DNA of 64,000 nt from Caldicellulosiruptor naganoensis (GTDB lineage: Bacteria; Bacillota; Thermoanaerobacteria; Caldicellulosiruptorales; Caldicellulosiruptoraceae): NCBI RefSeq assembly GCF_026914285.1, contig NZ_CP113864.1:1209001-1273000 (forward strand). The letters are read 5' to 3'. Below the pieces are notes generated by a model. That model saw only the letters and a program-made list of their open reading frames with translations, was not told where the DNA came from and did not search any database. The position numbers and the translations under genes were made by a program. Positions 49,320-58,356 of the stretch are shown one piece after another. Within the stretch, counting starts at the first letter, position 1. Every line of letters begins with the position of its first letter.

Positions 49320-49938
49320 TTTTTGTCACAACTCCTTCTATTACATTTGCAACGTCTTCACAGGCATCTAAGGTGTCTTCCAGAAATCCGAATATTTCTT
49401 TCCAAATTATTACCTCAATAGGCTTGTCCCTATTTTCTGAAAAAAGTTTCTTTATTGCATTCCTGTAGACTATATCACCTTCATCCTCAATTCTATTCAC
49501 TTCAATTATCTTTTCTTTAATAAGTTTGGTATTTTTTGAGTCTTTCAGGTTTTCAACAACACTCTTTAGTTCCTTTGTACAATTGATTATCATTTCGGAT
49601 AGAATTTTTGCTTCTGGTTTAATTTGTTCTACGCCATATATTTCGAATCTATGTGCAACAGTTTCAAGTGCATCAACAATGTTGTCAATTTCTTTTATGA
49701 TTGCAAATAAATCCTCTCTATCAAGAGGAGCAATGAAGGTTCTGTTGAGAAGTTCAATTATTTAATGTGTAATATCATCACCTCTATTTTCAGCTTTTTC
49801 AAGTTCAGTAATGTATTTGTTCATATTTGAAAGGTTACTAAGAAGTTGATTTAACACAACCGCTGACTGGTAAACATTTTCAATTGCATTGTTTAGGAGA
49901 ACAAAAAATTGGTTTTCTTTTGGTATAATACTCCAAAT
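49312..49938 (-). pseudogene. Phosphate transport regulator, DUF47 (Pit accessory), broken
   Basis: PhoU-like helical protein that normally accompanies Pit. About 208 codons. The reading WSIIPKENQFFVLLNNAIENVYQSAV matches the family N-terminus, but the codon at the expected start is ATT (49938-49936), with AAAGGGG some 10 bases upstream. A stop TAA interrupts at 49764-49762 (GDDITH-x-IIELLNRTFI, likely a former Glu codon). The rest is intact to 49312. ATT could be a weak start, but the stop argues for loss of function. Confidence 0.85.
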
Positions 49939-49992
49939 TCCTTCACAACCCCTTTTTAAAGTTTCGTCCCAAAGTTCATTTTAATAAAAAGC

Positions 49993-50011
49993 TCTCATTG
50001 CTTCAATGAGA
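49993..50011 (-). terminator. Hairpin before the DUF47 gene
   Basis: 8-bp stem TCTCATTG / CAATGAGA (49993-50000, 50004-50011), loop of 3. On the minus strand it is followed by GCTTTTTATT, so it looks like an intrinsic terminator or attenuator in the DUF47-pit leader. Confidence 0.55.
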
Positions 50012-50060
50012 AGAATAGTATAAAAAGCTTTTACATCGCACAAAGAATATTATATAATAT

Positions 50061-50114
50061 TTAACACAGTTTTAACATACATTAAATAAAATTTTAAGAT
50101 TAAAAGTGTATAAT
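50061..50114 (+). promoter_or_regulatory. pstB promoter with four PhoP-box-like repeats
   Basis: TTAACA-like hexamers at 50061, 50072, 50083 and 50094 (TTAACA, TTAACA, TAAATA, TTAAGA), exactly 11 bases apart, match the established PhoP/PhoB direct-repeat layout. The -10 TATAAT is at 50109-50114; the -35 position has no match, as expected for an activator-dependent promoter. Confidence 0.78.
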
Positions 50115-50159
50115 CTATAAGTTGTAGTATTAAAATGGGTAGGGAGAGGTTGTTTTGAG

Positions 50160-50909
50160 ATGGTGATTATAGAAACAAAAGATTTAAATCTATACTATGG
50201 AGACAATCATGCTCTTAAGAACATAAACATAAAGATAAATGAAAAATCCATAACAGCACTGATCGGTCCGTCTGGTTGTGGGAAATCTACGTTTTTGAGA
50301 ACGTTAAATCGAATGAATGACCTTATTGAAAATGTAAGAATAGAAGGGAAGGTTTATTTTGAAAACAAAAATATTTACAAAGATATAGATGTTATAACCC
50401 TTAGAAAAAAGATAGGTATGGTGTTTCAAAAACCAAATCCTTTTCCGATGAGCATATATGACAATGTAGCATATGGTCCCAGAATACATGGAATTAAGAA
50501 AAAAGAGATGCTTGATGAGATTGTAGAAAGCAGTTTGAGGAAAGCATATCTTTGGGAAGAGGTGAAAGATAGACTTAAAAAAAGTGCATTTTCTCTCTCA
50601 GGAGGTCAACAACAAAGACTTTGCATTGCAAGGGTTTTGGCAGTAGAACCTGAAGTAATTTTGCTTGACGAGCCAACATCTGCGCTTGACCCAATTTCCA
50701 CTTTGAAGATAGAGGAGCTTTTAGAGGAGCTCAAGAAGAATTACACAATTGTAATAGTAACTCACAACATGCAACAAGCAGCAAGGATATCTGACTGGAC
50801 AGGATTTTTCTTAAATGGTGAGCTTATCGAATACGATAAAACTATTACAATTTTCAACACACCAAGAGACAAGAGAACCGAAGATTACATCACAGGTAGA
50901 TTCGGATGA
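50160..50909 (+). CDS. pstB: Phosphate ABC transporter ATP-binding protein PstB
   Basis: ATPase of the high-affinity phosphate importer. 249 residues. Walker [10 protein letters not shown] (36-44), Q-loop [10 protein letters not shown] (Pst-specific), signature LSGGQQQR, Walker [14 protein letters not shown], His-loop [13 protein letters not shown] 50160 (GTG 50163 next) after AGGGAGAGG. The pstS, pstC and pstA genes usually upstream are absent here; the space holds the broken pit operon on the other strand, so partners must be encoded elsewhere. phoU follows. Confidence 0.97.
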   Translation: MVIIETKDLNLYYGDNHALKNINIKINEKSITALIGPSGCGKSTFLRTLNRMNDLIENVRIEGKVYFENKNIYKDIDVITLRKKIGMVFQKPNPFPMSIYDNVAYGPRIHGIKKKEMLDEIVESSLRKAYLWEEVKDRLKKSAFSLSGGQQQRLCIARVLAVEPEVILLDEPTSALDPISTLKIEELLEELKKNYTIVIVTHNMQQAARISDWTGFFLNGELIEYDKTITIFNTPRDKRTEDYITGRFG

Positions 50910-50946
50910 AGGTTAAATTAAAAAAGATGAGAGGTGATTTTTAAAA

Positions 50947-51609
50947 ATGACGAGACCTACCTTTGAAAATGAACTGAAAGAAATACACTTAGACATACTA
51001 AAAATGGGTGCAATGGCAGAAGAAGCGATTGACAAAGCAATTTATGCACTAAAAACCAAGGATATTGAGCTTGCTCAAAAAATCATTGAAAATGATGACA
51101 AGATAGACGCTCTCACTGAAGAGATAGAAAAAAAGTGCGCTATTGTAATTGCTACCCAGCAGCCTCTTGCAAGTGATTTGAGACTCATCATCACTGCGAT
51201 GAGGATTGCCACAGATATTGAAAGGATTGCAGACCATGCAGAGGATATCTCACAGATAACAATAAAGCTTGCAAAAGAGCCGTATATAAAGCCTCTTGTT
51301 GACATTCCAAAAATGGCAGAAATCACTCGTTCGATGCTAAAAGATGCTCTTGACTCTTACGTGAATTCTGATGTAGAACTTGCTAAATCTGTTGTAAAAA
51401 AGGATGACATTGTAGACCAGATGTATCAAAACTTGATAGATGAGTTGGAACAGATAATGAAGACAAATTCAGATGCTGTTCCACAGTGTGTACAGTTCTT
51501 ACTTGTTATAAAGTACTTGGAAAGAATTGCAGATCATTCTACAAACATTGCTGAATGGGTAGTTTATAAAATAACAGGAATGCACAAACATGATTGGGAA
51601 ACAAAGTAG
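50947..51609 (+). CDS. phoU: Phosphate signalling regulator PhoU
   Basis: Damps PhoR signalling when phosphate is plentiful and modulates Pst. 220 residues in two PhoU three-helix repeats, each with the metal-binding E/DxxxD pattern (RIATDIERIADHAEDI and KYLERIADHSTNIAEWV). ATG 50947 after GAGAGGTG. In the PhoP-controlled unit with pstB. Confidence 0.97.
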   Translation: MTRPTFENELKEIHLDILKMGAMAEEAIDKAIYALKTKDIELAQKIIENDDKIDALTEEIEKKCAIVIATQQPLASDLRLIITAMRIATDIERIADHAEDISQITIKLAKEPYIKPLVDIPKMAEITRSMLKDALDSYVNSDVELAKSVVKKDDIVDQMYQNLIDELEQIMKTNSDAVPQCVQFLLVIKYLERIADHSTNIAEWVVYKITGMHKHDWETK

Positions 51610-51623
51610 GAGGATACAAATTT

Positions 51624-52154
51624 ATGAAAAAGCTTAATCTGCAAGTTATTGCAAGATCAGGACTTATTGCTGCGCTTTATTTTGTTTTGACATCGTTTTT
51701 GCCTGCGATATCATATGGACCTATTCAGGTGAGAATTTCAGAGGCTTTGACACTTTTGCCAGCTTTAATGCCAGTATCTGCAACAGTTGGACTTTTTATA
51801 GGCTGCTTTTTAGCAAATCTATATGGAATGATGATTAATATAACAGGTATATATGACGTCATATTTGGTTCTTTAGCAACTTTAGTTGCTGCTATAATAA
51901 CAACTAAAATTAGAAAAAAGATACTTTTGCCTCTGCCAACAATAATTGTAAATGCTGTAGTTGTTTCAAGTTACATTTGGTATTATTTTATTGACAGTCT
52001 TAAAATAGAATGGTTGAAGCATTTAAATCCTGTTTTAAGATATCTTTTTACAATGCTATCTATTGGGACGGGTGAGGCAATTGCCACATATGTTTTGGGT
52101 CTTCCTTTATTTGTTGCCATTGAAAAGCAACTTAAGGGTAAAAGGCTGATGTAA
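51624..52154 (+). CDS. queT: Queuosine precursor transporter QueT
   Basis: Predicted substrate-binding (S) component of an energy-coupling-factor importer for the queuosine precursor preQ1 (DUF988 family). 176 residues, five to six membrane helices; signature YGPIQVRISEALTLLPAL and GCFLANLYG. ATG 51624 behind AGGAGG (51608-51613). It starts 14 bases after phoU, so there is no room for the preQ1 riboswitch often found before queT. Function is by family only. Confidence 0.88.
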   Translation: MKKLNLQVIARSGLIAALYFVLTSFLPAISYGPIQVRISEALTLLPALMPVSATVGLFIGCFLANLYGMMINITGIYDVIFGSLATLVAAIITTKIRKKILLPLPTIIVNAVVVSSYIWYYFIDSLKIEWLKHLNPVLRYLFTMLSIGTGEAIATYVLGLPLFVAIEKQLKGKRLM

Positions 52155-52169
52155 TGGACAAAAGGTAGA

Positions 52170-52206
52170 AAAAGTGGAGCAGTTTTTATGCTCCACTTTT
52201 TTATTG
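52170..52206 (+). terminator. Terminator after queT
   Basis: 12-bp perfect stem AAAAGTGGAGCA / TGCTCCACTTTT (52170-52181, 52189-52200), loop GTTTTTA, then TTATT. Confidence 0.9.
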
Positions 52207-52232
52207 CATTTTTTTAATGTGTGTAATATAAT
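52204..52232 (+). promoter_or_regulatory. Promoter of the his operon
   Basis: -35 TTGCAT (52204-52209), 17 bases, -10 TATAAT (52227-52232). About 50 bases of leader follow. Confidence 0.65.
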
Positions 52233-52237
52233 ATATC

Positions 52238-52269
52238 GTGATATCTGTTTATCACTTCATCATGATAAA
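52238..52269 (+). promoter_or_regulatory. Alternative inverted repeats in the his leader
   Basis: GTGATA/TATCAC (52238-52243, 52250-52255) and TTTATCA/TGATAAA (52248-52254, 52263-52269) share bases and cannot form together. They could be regulator half-sites or switching hairpins. No T-box features are present. Confidence 0.45.
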
Positions 52270-52289
52270 GTAAAGAAGGGAAGAAAAAG

Positions 52290-53456
52290 ATGAATAAAAA
52301 ATTCGTGGATTACTATCCATTACCAGCTAACCTTTTAGAGCAAATAAGAAAAAAGACTTTATCATTATTTGTAAAATTTGGATATCAACTAGTAGAACCT
52401 TCTACCTTTGAAGATTATGAAAAATCGAAAAGTTTGGATGGGCAAAATACAATAAAATTTATGGATGCTGATGGAAGTATAATAGCATTAAGAAACGAAT
52501 TTACACCAAAAGTAGCCGAGATTGCAGCTAAAAGATTTGAGGAGATTTACCCGATTAAATATTGTTATTTTGGAAGAGCTTACCAATTTCTACAGCATGA
52601 TGCTGGAGATTTGAGAGAATTTTTTCAGGCAGGGATAGAAAACTTTCATATATCAGACAGTATCTATATAGATTTAGAAGTATTGATTTTAGCAGTTGAG
52701 AGTCTTTTGCAGCTTGGATTTGATAATTTCACAATTGACATTGGAGAAGTTAACTTTTTCAAAGGGATAACAACTGATTATGGAATAGATGACTTTTCTT
52801 CTGAGATGCTATGTAAATTAGTAGACAAAAAGGATTATATTGGAATAGAAAATTTTCTTATTAAAAAAGGAATTTCAGAAAAGGTCATAGATATTTTTAG
52901 AAATCTTACCAAACTTTATGGTAAAAAAGATAAAATAGATGAAGCTTATAATTTTGCTAAAAATGAAATATCAAAGTCTGCAATAGATAGATTAAAAGAG
53001 ATATACGAAAAAATGAGTAAATTAGGATATGAAAAATACATTTCTGTTGATTTTGGTATGGTAAAACATTTAAATTACTATACAGGTATAATATTCTCTG
53101 GTTATCTTCCAAAGTTAGGATATCCAATACTAAATGGCGGAAGGTACGATAATTTATGCGAAAAGTTTGGTAAAAAGCTCTATGCTATTGGTTTTGCACT
53201 GGGAGTTGACAGGCTGGTAAAGTGGCTTTTAAAGAATACCGATTTGAAAATAAGTTTTTACAAATCTGCAATGTTCTACAGTAAAGGATTTTTTGAAGTG
53301 GCAATAAGAGAGCTTTTGAAATTTGAAAATGAAGTTTACTTTTATAGTGAGCCAATAGACCTTCAAAAAGCTGCTCGTATTGCTAAAGGACTTAAAATAG
53401 ATGAATTTTATTATGTCTGTGAAGAGGGTATAAAAAGATTTTTAGTGGAGGAATAA
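52290..53456 (+). CDS. hisZ: ATP phosphoribosyltransferase regulatory subunit HisZ
   Basis: Histidyl-tRNA-synthetase-like protein without charging activity, needed by short HisG. 388 residues, class II synthetase fold: motif 2-like CYFGRAYQ, the region GRYDNLCEKFGK and ALGVDRL motif 3. ATG 52290 behind AAGAAGGGAAG. First gene of the operon, in keeping with the short HisG next to it. Confidence 0.93.
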   Translation: MNKKFVDYYPLPANLLEQIRKKTLSLFVKFGYQLVEPSTFEDYEKSKSLDGQNTIKFMDADGSIIALRNEFTPKVAEIAAKRFEEIYPIKYCYFGRAYQFLQHDAGDLREFFQAGIENFHISDSIYIDLEVLILAVESLLQLGFDNFTIDIGEVNFFKGITTDYGIDDFSSEMLCKLVDKKDYIGIENFLIKKGISEKVIDIFRNLTKLYGKKDKIDEAYNFAKNEISKSAIDRLKEIYEKMSKLGYEKYISVDFGMVKHLNYYTGIIFSGYLPKLGYPILNGGRYDNLCEKFGKKLYAIGFALGVDRLVKWLLKNTDLKISFYKSAMFYSKGFFEVAIRELLKFENEVYFYSEPIDLQKAARIAKGLKIDEFYYVCEEGIKRFLVEE

Positions 53457-53458
53457 AG

Positions 53459-54088
53459 ATGATAACAATAGCACTACCAAAAGGAAGATTAGCACAGGAG
53501 GCTGCAGAGCTTTTTATAAAATCTTCTCTCACATGTATCAATATTATGCAAGAGACAAGAAAGCTTGTAATTGAAGATGAGAATAATAATATGCGTTTTT
53601 TGATGGTAAAACCTTTTGATGTTCCAACTTACGTGGAATATGGCATTGCTGACATAGGAATTGTAGGCAAAGATGTTTTACTTGAGCAGGGTAAAAAAGT
53701 TTATGAACTTTTGGACTTAGGGATAGGAAAGTGTTTTATTGCATTGGCAGGTCCGAAAGGTATGAAAGAAGAACTTTTGAATAAACCAGAAAAAACGATA
53801 GCAACAAAATTTCCTAATATAACAAAAGAGTATTTTGAGAATGTCCTTGATGAGGATGTTCAAATAATAAAACTAAATGGTTCTGTCGAGCTTGCACCTA
53901 TTTTAGGACTTTCTGATATGATAGTTGACATTGTCGAAAGTGGGAGAACTCTCAGAGAAAATGGGCTTGAGGTCTATGAAAAGCTCTATGATATAAGCGC
54001 ACGCTTGATTATAAACAGAGCGAGTCTGAAACTAAAGAATGAGATAGAAGAAATTATAAATCACTTAGAAAGGATGATAATGCAGTGA
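53459..54088 (+). CDS. hisG: ATP phosphoribosyltransferase, short form
   Basis: First, feedback-controlled step of histidine synthesis: PRPP + ATP. 209 residues, lacking the C-terminal regulatory domain, hence dependent on HisZ. Seen: IALPKGRLAQEAAELF, YVEYGIADIGIVGKD, and the PRPP loop DIVESGRTLRENGL. Stop overlaps hisD. Confidence 0.97.
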   Translation: MITIALPKGRLAQEAAELFIKSSLTCINIMQETRKLVIEDENNNMRFLMVKPFDVPTYVEYGIADIGIVGKDVLLEQGKKVYELLDLGIGKCFIALAGPKGMKEELLNKPEKTIATKFPNITKEYFENVLDEDVQIIKLNGSVELAPILGLSDMIVDIVESGRTLRENGLEVYEKLYDISARLIINRASLKLKNEIEEIINHLERMIMQ

Positions 54089-55386
54089 GGATAATAGAAA
54101 ACAAGAAAGAATTGGAAAGATACTTAGAGACTATTAGTTTCATTGGTTATGGAGTAGTCGAAGAAATAGAAAAAAAAGTGAAAAAAATAATTGCAGATGT
54201 GAGTTCTAGAAAAGATGAAGCAGTTTTAGAGTATACGAGGCTTTTTGACTGTAAAGAGATGGAACCTGTAGATTTGCTTGTTAAAGAAGATGAGATTGAA
54301 GAAGCTTATTTTGAGTGCCAAGAGGAAGAACCAAAATTTATAGAAGCATTGAAAATAGCATATGAAAACATCTATCAGTATCATTTAAAACAAAAAGAAG
54401 AAACTTGGCTTTATACAAAAGAAGATTCAGTCTTAGGGCAGATAATAAGACCTTTAGAGAGAGTTGGGATATATGTACCAGGTGGCAATGGTTCATACCC
54501 ATCAACTGTTTTGATGAATTCTATTCCTGCCAAAGTAGCAGGTGTGAAGGAGATAATCATGGTAACTCCTCCAGACAAAGAAAAAAAAGTAAATAAGTAT
54601 ACCTTGGCAGCAGCTAAAATATGCGGTATAAATAAAATTTTTAAAGTTGGGGGAGCTCAAGCAATTGCTGCACTCGCGATAGGGACAGAGCTTATACCAA
54701 AGGTAGACAAGATTGTTGGACCGGGGAACATTTATGTGGCCATTGCCAAAAAGCTCCTCTTTGGAGTTGTAGACATTGATTCGATTGCAGGTCCGAGCGA
54801 GGTTTTGATTATTGCTGATAGCTCTGCAAATCCAAAGTATGTTGCAGCTGATTTGTTATCTCAGGCAGAACATGACACAATGGCAAGGTGCATTTTAATT
54901 ACAACTTCTAAAGAACTTGCTTTTGAGGTAGTTGAAAACATAAATGGAATGTTAAAAGCAAATCCAAATCCGATAGCTTCTCAGTCCATTGAAAAAAATG
55001 GTGCAATAGTAATAATTGAGGACTTAGAGGAGGCAACCCAGATTGCAAATATGATTTGTCCTGAACACTTAGAGCTTTGTTGCAAAGAACCTGAAGACTT
55101 AATCTTTAAAATAAAGAATGCAGGTGCAATCTTCGTTGGAGAATTTTCACCTGAGCCAATTGGTGACTATATCGCAGGTCCAAACCATGTTTTGCCTACA
55201 TCTGGTACTGCACGATTTTTCTCACCTCTTGGTGTATATGACTTTGTTAAGAGAATTAGTGTGATAAAATATTCAAAGGAACAGTTTTTCAAAGATGCTC
55301 CATTTGCAATTGAGATGGCAGAAAAAGAGAGGTTTTTATTCCACGCAAACTCTTTGAAAGTGAGGTTGGAAGATGTTCAGAAGTAA
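54085..55386 (+). CDS. hisD: Histidinol dehydrogenase
   Basis: Oxidises histidinol to histidine in two NAD-dependent steps; zinc enzyme. 433 residues. Seen: PLERVGIYVPGGNGSYPSTVLM, KVGGAQAIAALAIGTE, KIVGPGNIYVAIAKK, DSIAGPSEVLIIAD, QAEHDTMARC and the GPNHVLPTSGTARF signature. GTG start at 54085 in the hisG stop; its own end overlaps hisC by 14 bases. Confidence 0.98.
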   Translation: MRIIENKKELERYLETISFIGYGVVEEIEKKVKKIIADVSSRKDEAVLEYTRLFDCKEMEPVDLLVKEDEIEEAYFECQEEEPKFIEALKIAYENIYQYHLKQKEETWLYTKEDSVLGQIIRPLERVGIYVPGGNGSYPSTVLMNSIPAKVAGVKEIIMVTPPDKEKKVNKYTLAAAKICGINKIFKVGGAQAIAALAIGTELIPKVDKIVGPGNIYVAIAKKLLFGVVDIDSIAGPSEVLIIADSSANPKYVAADLLSQAEHDTMARCILITTSKELAFEVVENINGMLKANPNPIASQSIEKNGAIVIIEDLEEATQIANMICPEHLELCCKEPEDLIFKIKNAGAIFVGEFSPEPIGDYIAGPNHVLPTSGTARFFSPLGVYDFVKRISVIKYSKEQFFKDAPFAIEMAEKERFLFHANSLKVRLEDVQK

Positions 55387-56422
55387 ACTACAAAATTTTT
55401 CAAACTACTCAACTCCTGTTTTTGAATATATTGTAAAGGCAGATGCAAACGAAAACCTTTTAGACTATCCTGAAGATTTAGAGGTTCTTATAACCGACGT
55501 TTTGAAGAAAAATGTAAGAAACTTGTGTTTTTATCCTGAGATAAATTCTCAGCCTTTAAAACAAGAGCTTGCAAAGTTTTACGGCCTTAAAGAAGAAAAC
55601 TTTATAATAGGAAACGGCTCGGACCAGATCATCCAGCTCATTATCCAGGCAGCTTGTGATAAGGATGATTTTATCTTCACGCTCTATCCATCATTTGCTA
55701 TGTATAAGATTACCGCTGAGCTATTTGATGTAAACCATAGTTTTTTAGACATTACACAAAATTGGGAAATTAATGCTGACGAGGTTATTGAAAAGATAAG
55801 TCAAAATGACAAAATTAAAGTAATTTTCATTGATACACCCAACAACCCAACCGGTGTAGCATTAGAGTATGAAAAGCTCAAACTGATTGCAGAATCCTTT
55901 CCGGAAAGATTAATTGTAATTGACAACGCATATGGTGAATATTGTGATATTAATTACTTAGACTTAGCTCTCCAGGAAAAAAATGTAATATTGTTAAAGA
56001 CATTTTCTAAGATAGGATTTGCAGGGATAAGGTGTGGGTATGCAATTGCAAATGAAAAGGTTATTGAAAATTTACATAAGGTAAAGCCTCCCTATAATGT
56101 GAATATACTCTCACAACAAATTGCGATAAGTTTGTTGAGGAATCTTGATAAATTAAAAAGCAACATTGACCTCATAAAAAGCGAGAGGGTAAGAATGACA
56201 AAGTGCTTAGAAGATTTTTACTTTGTTTTACCATCTCAAGCAAACTTTATATCAATAGTAGATGATGAGATTGATTACATCTTTGATTATCTAAAAAGTA
56301 AGAAAATTTTAGTTAAGAAATTTGATATAGGCATGAAAAAACTTTTAAGAATTACATTGGGTAAACCTAAGGACAATGATATAATATTAGAAAGTCTTAT
56401 TAATTACAAGAGAGGTAAATAA
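55373..56422 (+). CDS. hisC: Histidinol-phosphate aminotransferase
   Basis: PLP enzyme turning imidazole-acetol phosphate into histidinol phosphate. 349 residues. Seen: KADANENLLDYP, NFIIGNGSDQIIQLI, IDTPNNPTGVALE, IDNAYGEYCD, the PLP Lys in LLKTFSKIGFAGIRCGYAI. ATG 55373 within the hisD end. Confidence 0.96.
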   Translation: MFRSKLQNFSNYSTPVFEYIVKADANENLLDYPEDLEVLITDVLKKNVRNLCFYPEINSQPLKQELAKFYGLKEENFIIGNGSDQIIQLIIQAACDKDDFIFTLYPSFAMYKITAELFDVNHSFLDITQNWEINADEVIEKISQNDKIKVIFIDTPNNPTGVALEYEKLKLIAESFPERLIVIDNAYGEYCDINYLDLALQEKNVILLKTFSKIGFAGIRCGYAIANEKVIENLHKVKPPYNVNILSQQIAISLLRNLDKLKSNIDLIKSERVRMTKCLEDFYFVLPSQANFISIVDDEIDYIFDYLKSKKILVKKFDIGMKKLLRITLGKPKDNDIILESLINYKRGK

Positions 56423-56424
56423 AC

Positions 56425-57009
56425 ATGAACGCGCGCATTGCTGAAGTACAAAGAAAAACTAAAGAAACAGATGTCAAGATAATTTTGAACATCGACGGTC
56501 AAGGAGAATACAAAATCTCGACAGGGGTAGGTTTTTTTGATCACATGCTCCAGCTATTTTCCCATCATGGTAAATTTGATATCCAGATTGAGGCAAAAGG
56601 TGACCTTTACATTGATGACCACCACACCATTGAGGATGTTGGAATAGTGTTAGGACAAGCATTTTTAAAAGCCCTTTCAGACAAAAGGGGTATAAAAAGA
56701 TACTCTCATGCAATTCTACCTATGGATGAAGCACTTATAATGGTTGCTATTGATATATCTGGAAGACCTTATTTGACTTTTGATGTGGATTTTAAACTCC
56801 CGAAACTTGGTGAAATGACCTCTCAAATGGTGATTGAGTTTTTCAGGGCGTTTGTTTCTTCTGCCAAGGTTACTCTTCATATAAAAAAGATATCAGGTGA
56901 AAATGACCACCATGTTTGTGAGGCTATTTTTAAAGCTTTTGGCAGGGTTTTGAAAGATGCTTGTACAATTGTAGACGATAAAATACCATCATCAAAAGGA
57001 GTGCTGTGA
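56425..57009 (+). CDS. hisB: Imidazoleglycerol-phosphate dehydratase
   Basis: Dehydrates imidazole glycerol phosphate. 194 residues, monofunctional form without the phosphatase domain. Metal motifs GFFDHMLQLFSHHG, DDHHTIEDVGIVLG and ENDHHVCEAIFKAFGR. A separate histidinol-phosphatase is not in this operon. ATG 56425, 2 bases after hisC. Confidence 0.97.
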   Translation: MNARIAEVQRKTKETDVKIILNIDGQGEYKISTGVGFFDHMLQLFSHHGKFDIQIEAKGDLYIDDHHTIEDVGIVLGQAFLKALSDKRGIKRYSHAILPMDEALIMVAIDISGRPYLTFDVDFKLPKLGEMTSQMVIEFFRAFVSSAKVTLHIKKISGENDHHVCEAIFKAFGRVLKDACTIVDDKIPSSKGVL

Positions 57010-57617
57010 ATTTGAAAAGGATATGCATAATAGACTATGGGATGGGTAACTTGAGAAGTGTAGAAAAAGCATTTGAGTATTTGGGATTTTTTCCCATTAT
57101 TACATCAAGCAAAGAGGAAATTGAAAAACATGATGCAATAGTTTTGCCAGGGGTAGGTGCATTTGACGTAGCTTACAAAAACCTTGAAAAACTGGGTTTA
57201 ATTGAGATTTTGAAAAAAAAGTTAAATGACGCAATTTTCCTTGGTATATGTTTGGGATATCAACTTCTTTATGACTTTAGTGAAGAAGGGAATTGCGAAG
57301 GACTAAAGGTGTTAAGCGGAGATGTAAAAAAGTTCCCACAGAAACAGAATATTAAGATTCCTCACATGGGATGGAATAAAATAAAAGTAAAGGAAACATC
57401 AAAGCTCTTAAAAGGCTTAGATGGACAGTATGTGTATTTTGTTCACTCATTCTATGTTGACAACAAGGATAAAGAAATTGTTTCATCTACGTGTGAACAT
57501 GGAATAGAGTTTGACTCTTCTATAGAAAAAGAAAATATCTTTGCAACCCAATTTCATCCAGAAAAAAGTGGTGAGGTTGGGCTTGAAATCTTGAGAAATT
57601 TCGGGGGATTGATATGA
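57006..57617 (+). CDS. hisH: Imidazole glycerol phosphate synthase, glutaminase subunit HisH
   Basis: Class I glutaminase feeding ammonia to HisF. 203 residues. Catalytic Cys82 in LGICLGYQ and the His-x-Glu of TQFHPEKSG; oxyanion PGVGAFD. GTG 57006 overlaps the hisB stop, and the stop overlaps hisA. Confidence 0.97.
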   Translation: MNLKRICIIDYGMGNLRSVEKAFEYLGFFPIITSSKEEIEKHDAIVLPGVGAFDVAYKNLEKLGLIEILKKKLNDAIFLGICLGYQLLYDFSEEGNCEGLKVLSGDVKKFPQKQNIKIPHMGWNKIKVKETSKLLKGLDGQYVYFVHSFYVDNKDKEIVSSTCEHGIEFDSSIEKENIFATQFHPEKSGEVGLEILRNFGGLI

Positions 57618-58327
57618 TTATAATACCTGCAATAGACATAATTGGTGGTAGGTGTGTAAGGCTTTCTCAAGGAGACTATAATAGAGTACAAGAATACAAC
57701 TCAGACCCTGTGCAGCAGGCAATGTCCTTTGAAAAAGAGGGTGCAAAATATCTTCACGTGGTTGATTTAGATGGTGCAAAGAGGGGAAATCCCGTTAATT
57801 TTGAAGTAATAAAGAGAATAAAAGAAAGTACAAGTTTGACTGTAGAATGTGGTGGTGGCATAAGAGATGAGAAGACAATAAATAATTACTTTTTGGTAGG
57901 AATTGACTACATCATTTTGGGTTCTATTATTTTCAAAAATTCCGAATTTGTTGAAAATGTCTTGGAAAAATTTGGAAGTGAAAGGTTTATAGCTTCACTT
58001 GACTTTGAAGATGGATATTTAAAACTTTCTGGCTGGCAAGAGTCAACAAAAATTTCAGTAGAAGAAGGAATTCTACGTATTAAAAGTCTCGGTTTTCAAA
58101 GACTTATATACACTGATATAAAAACAGATGGAATGTTAAAAGGGCATAACTTTGAAGCTGCAAAGTATATTCGAAGCCTATTTGGTGGATTTTTAATTTC
58201 GTCAGGTGGAATTTCCTCTAAGGATGATGTTTTGCGACTAAAAGATATTGGTGTTGACGGTGTAATTATAGGCAAGGCTCTTTATACTGGTCACATTAAG
58301 CTAAAAGAGATAGTAAATATAATATAA
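57614..58327 (+). CDS. hisA: ProFAR isomerase HisA
   Basis: Amadori isomerase of histidine synthesis, TIM barrel. 237 residues: IIPAIDIIGGRCVRLSQGDY with catalytic Asp8, CGGGIRD, and YTDIKTDGMLKGHN with the second catalytic Asp. ATG overlaps the hisH stop. Confidence 0.97.
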   Translation: MIIIPAIDIIGGRCVRLSQGDYNRVQEYNSDPVQQAMSFEKEGAKYLHVVDLDGAKRGNPVNFEVIKRIKESTSLTVECGGGIRDEKTINNYFLVGIDYIILGSIIFKNSEFVENVLEKFGSERFIASLDFEDGYLKLSGWQESTKISVEEGILRIKSLGFQRLIYTDIKTDGMLKGHNFEAAKYIRSLFGGFLISSGGISSKDDVLRLKDIGVDGVIIGKALYTGHIKLKEIVNII

Positions 58328-58356
58328 TAAGGCAATAAAGAAGGAGAAGATGGTTT

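Noticed and set aside
51594-51640. preQ1 riboswitch before queT
   Set aside because: Only 14 bases lie between phoU and the queT start, too few for the aptamer.
52210-52289. T-box or His-rich leader peptide for the his operon
   Set aside because: The leader is only about 50 bases, with no run of His codons and no T-box core.
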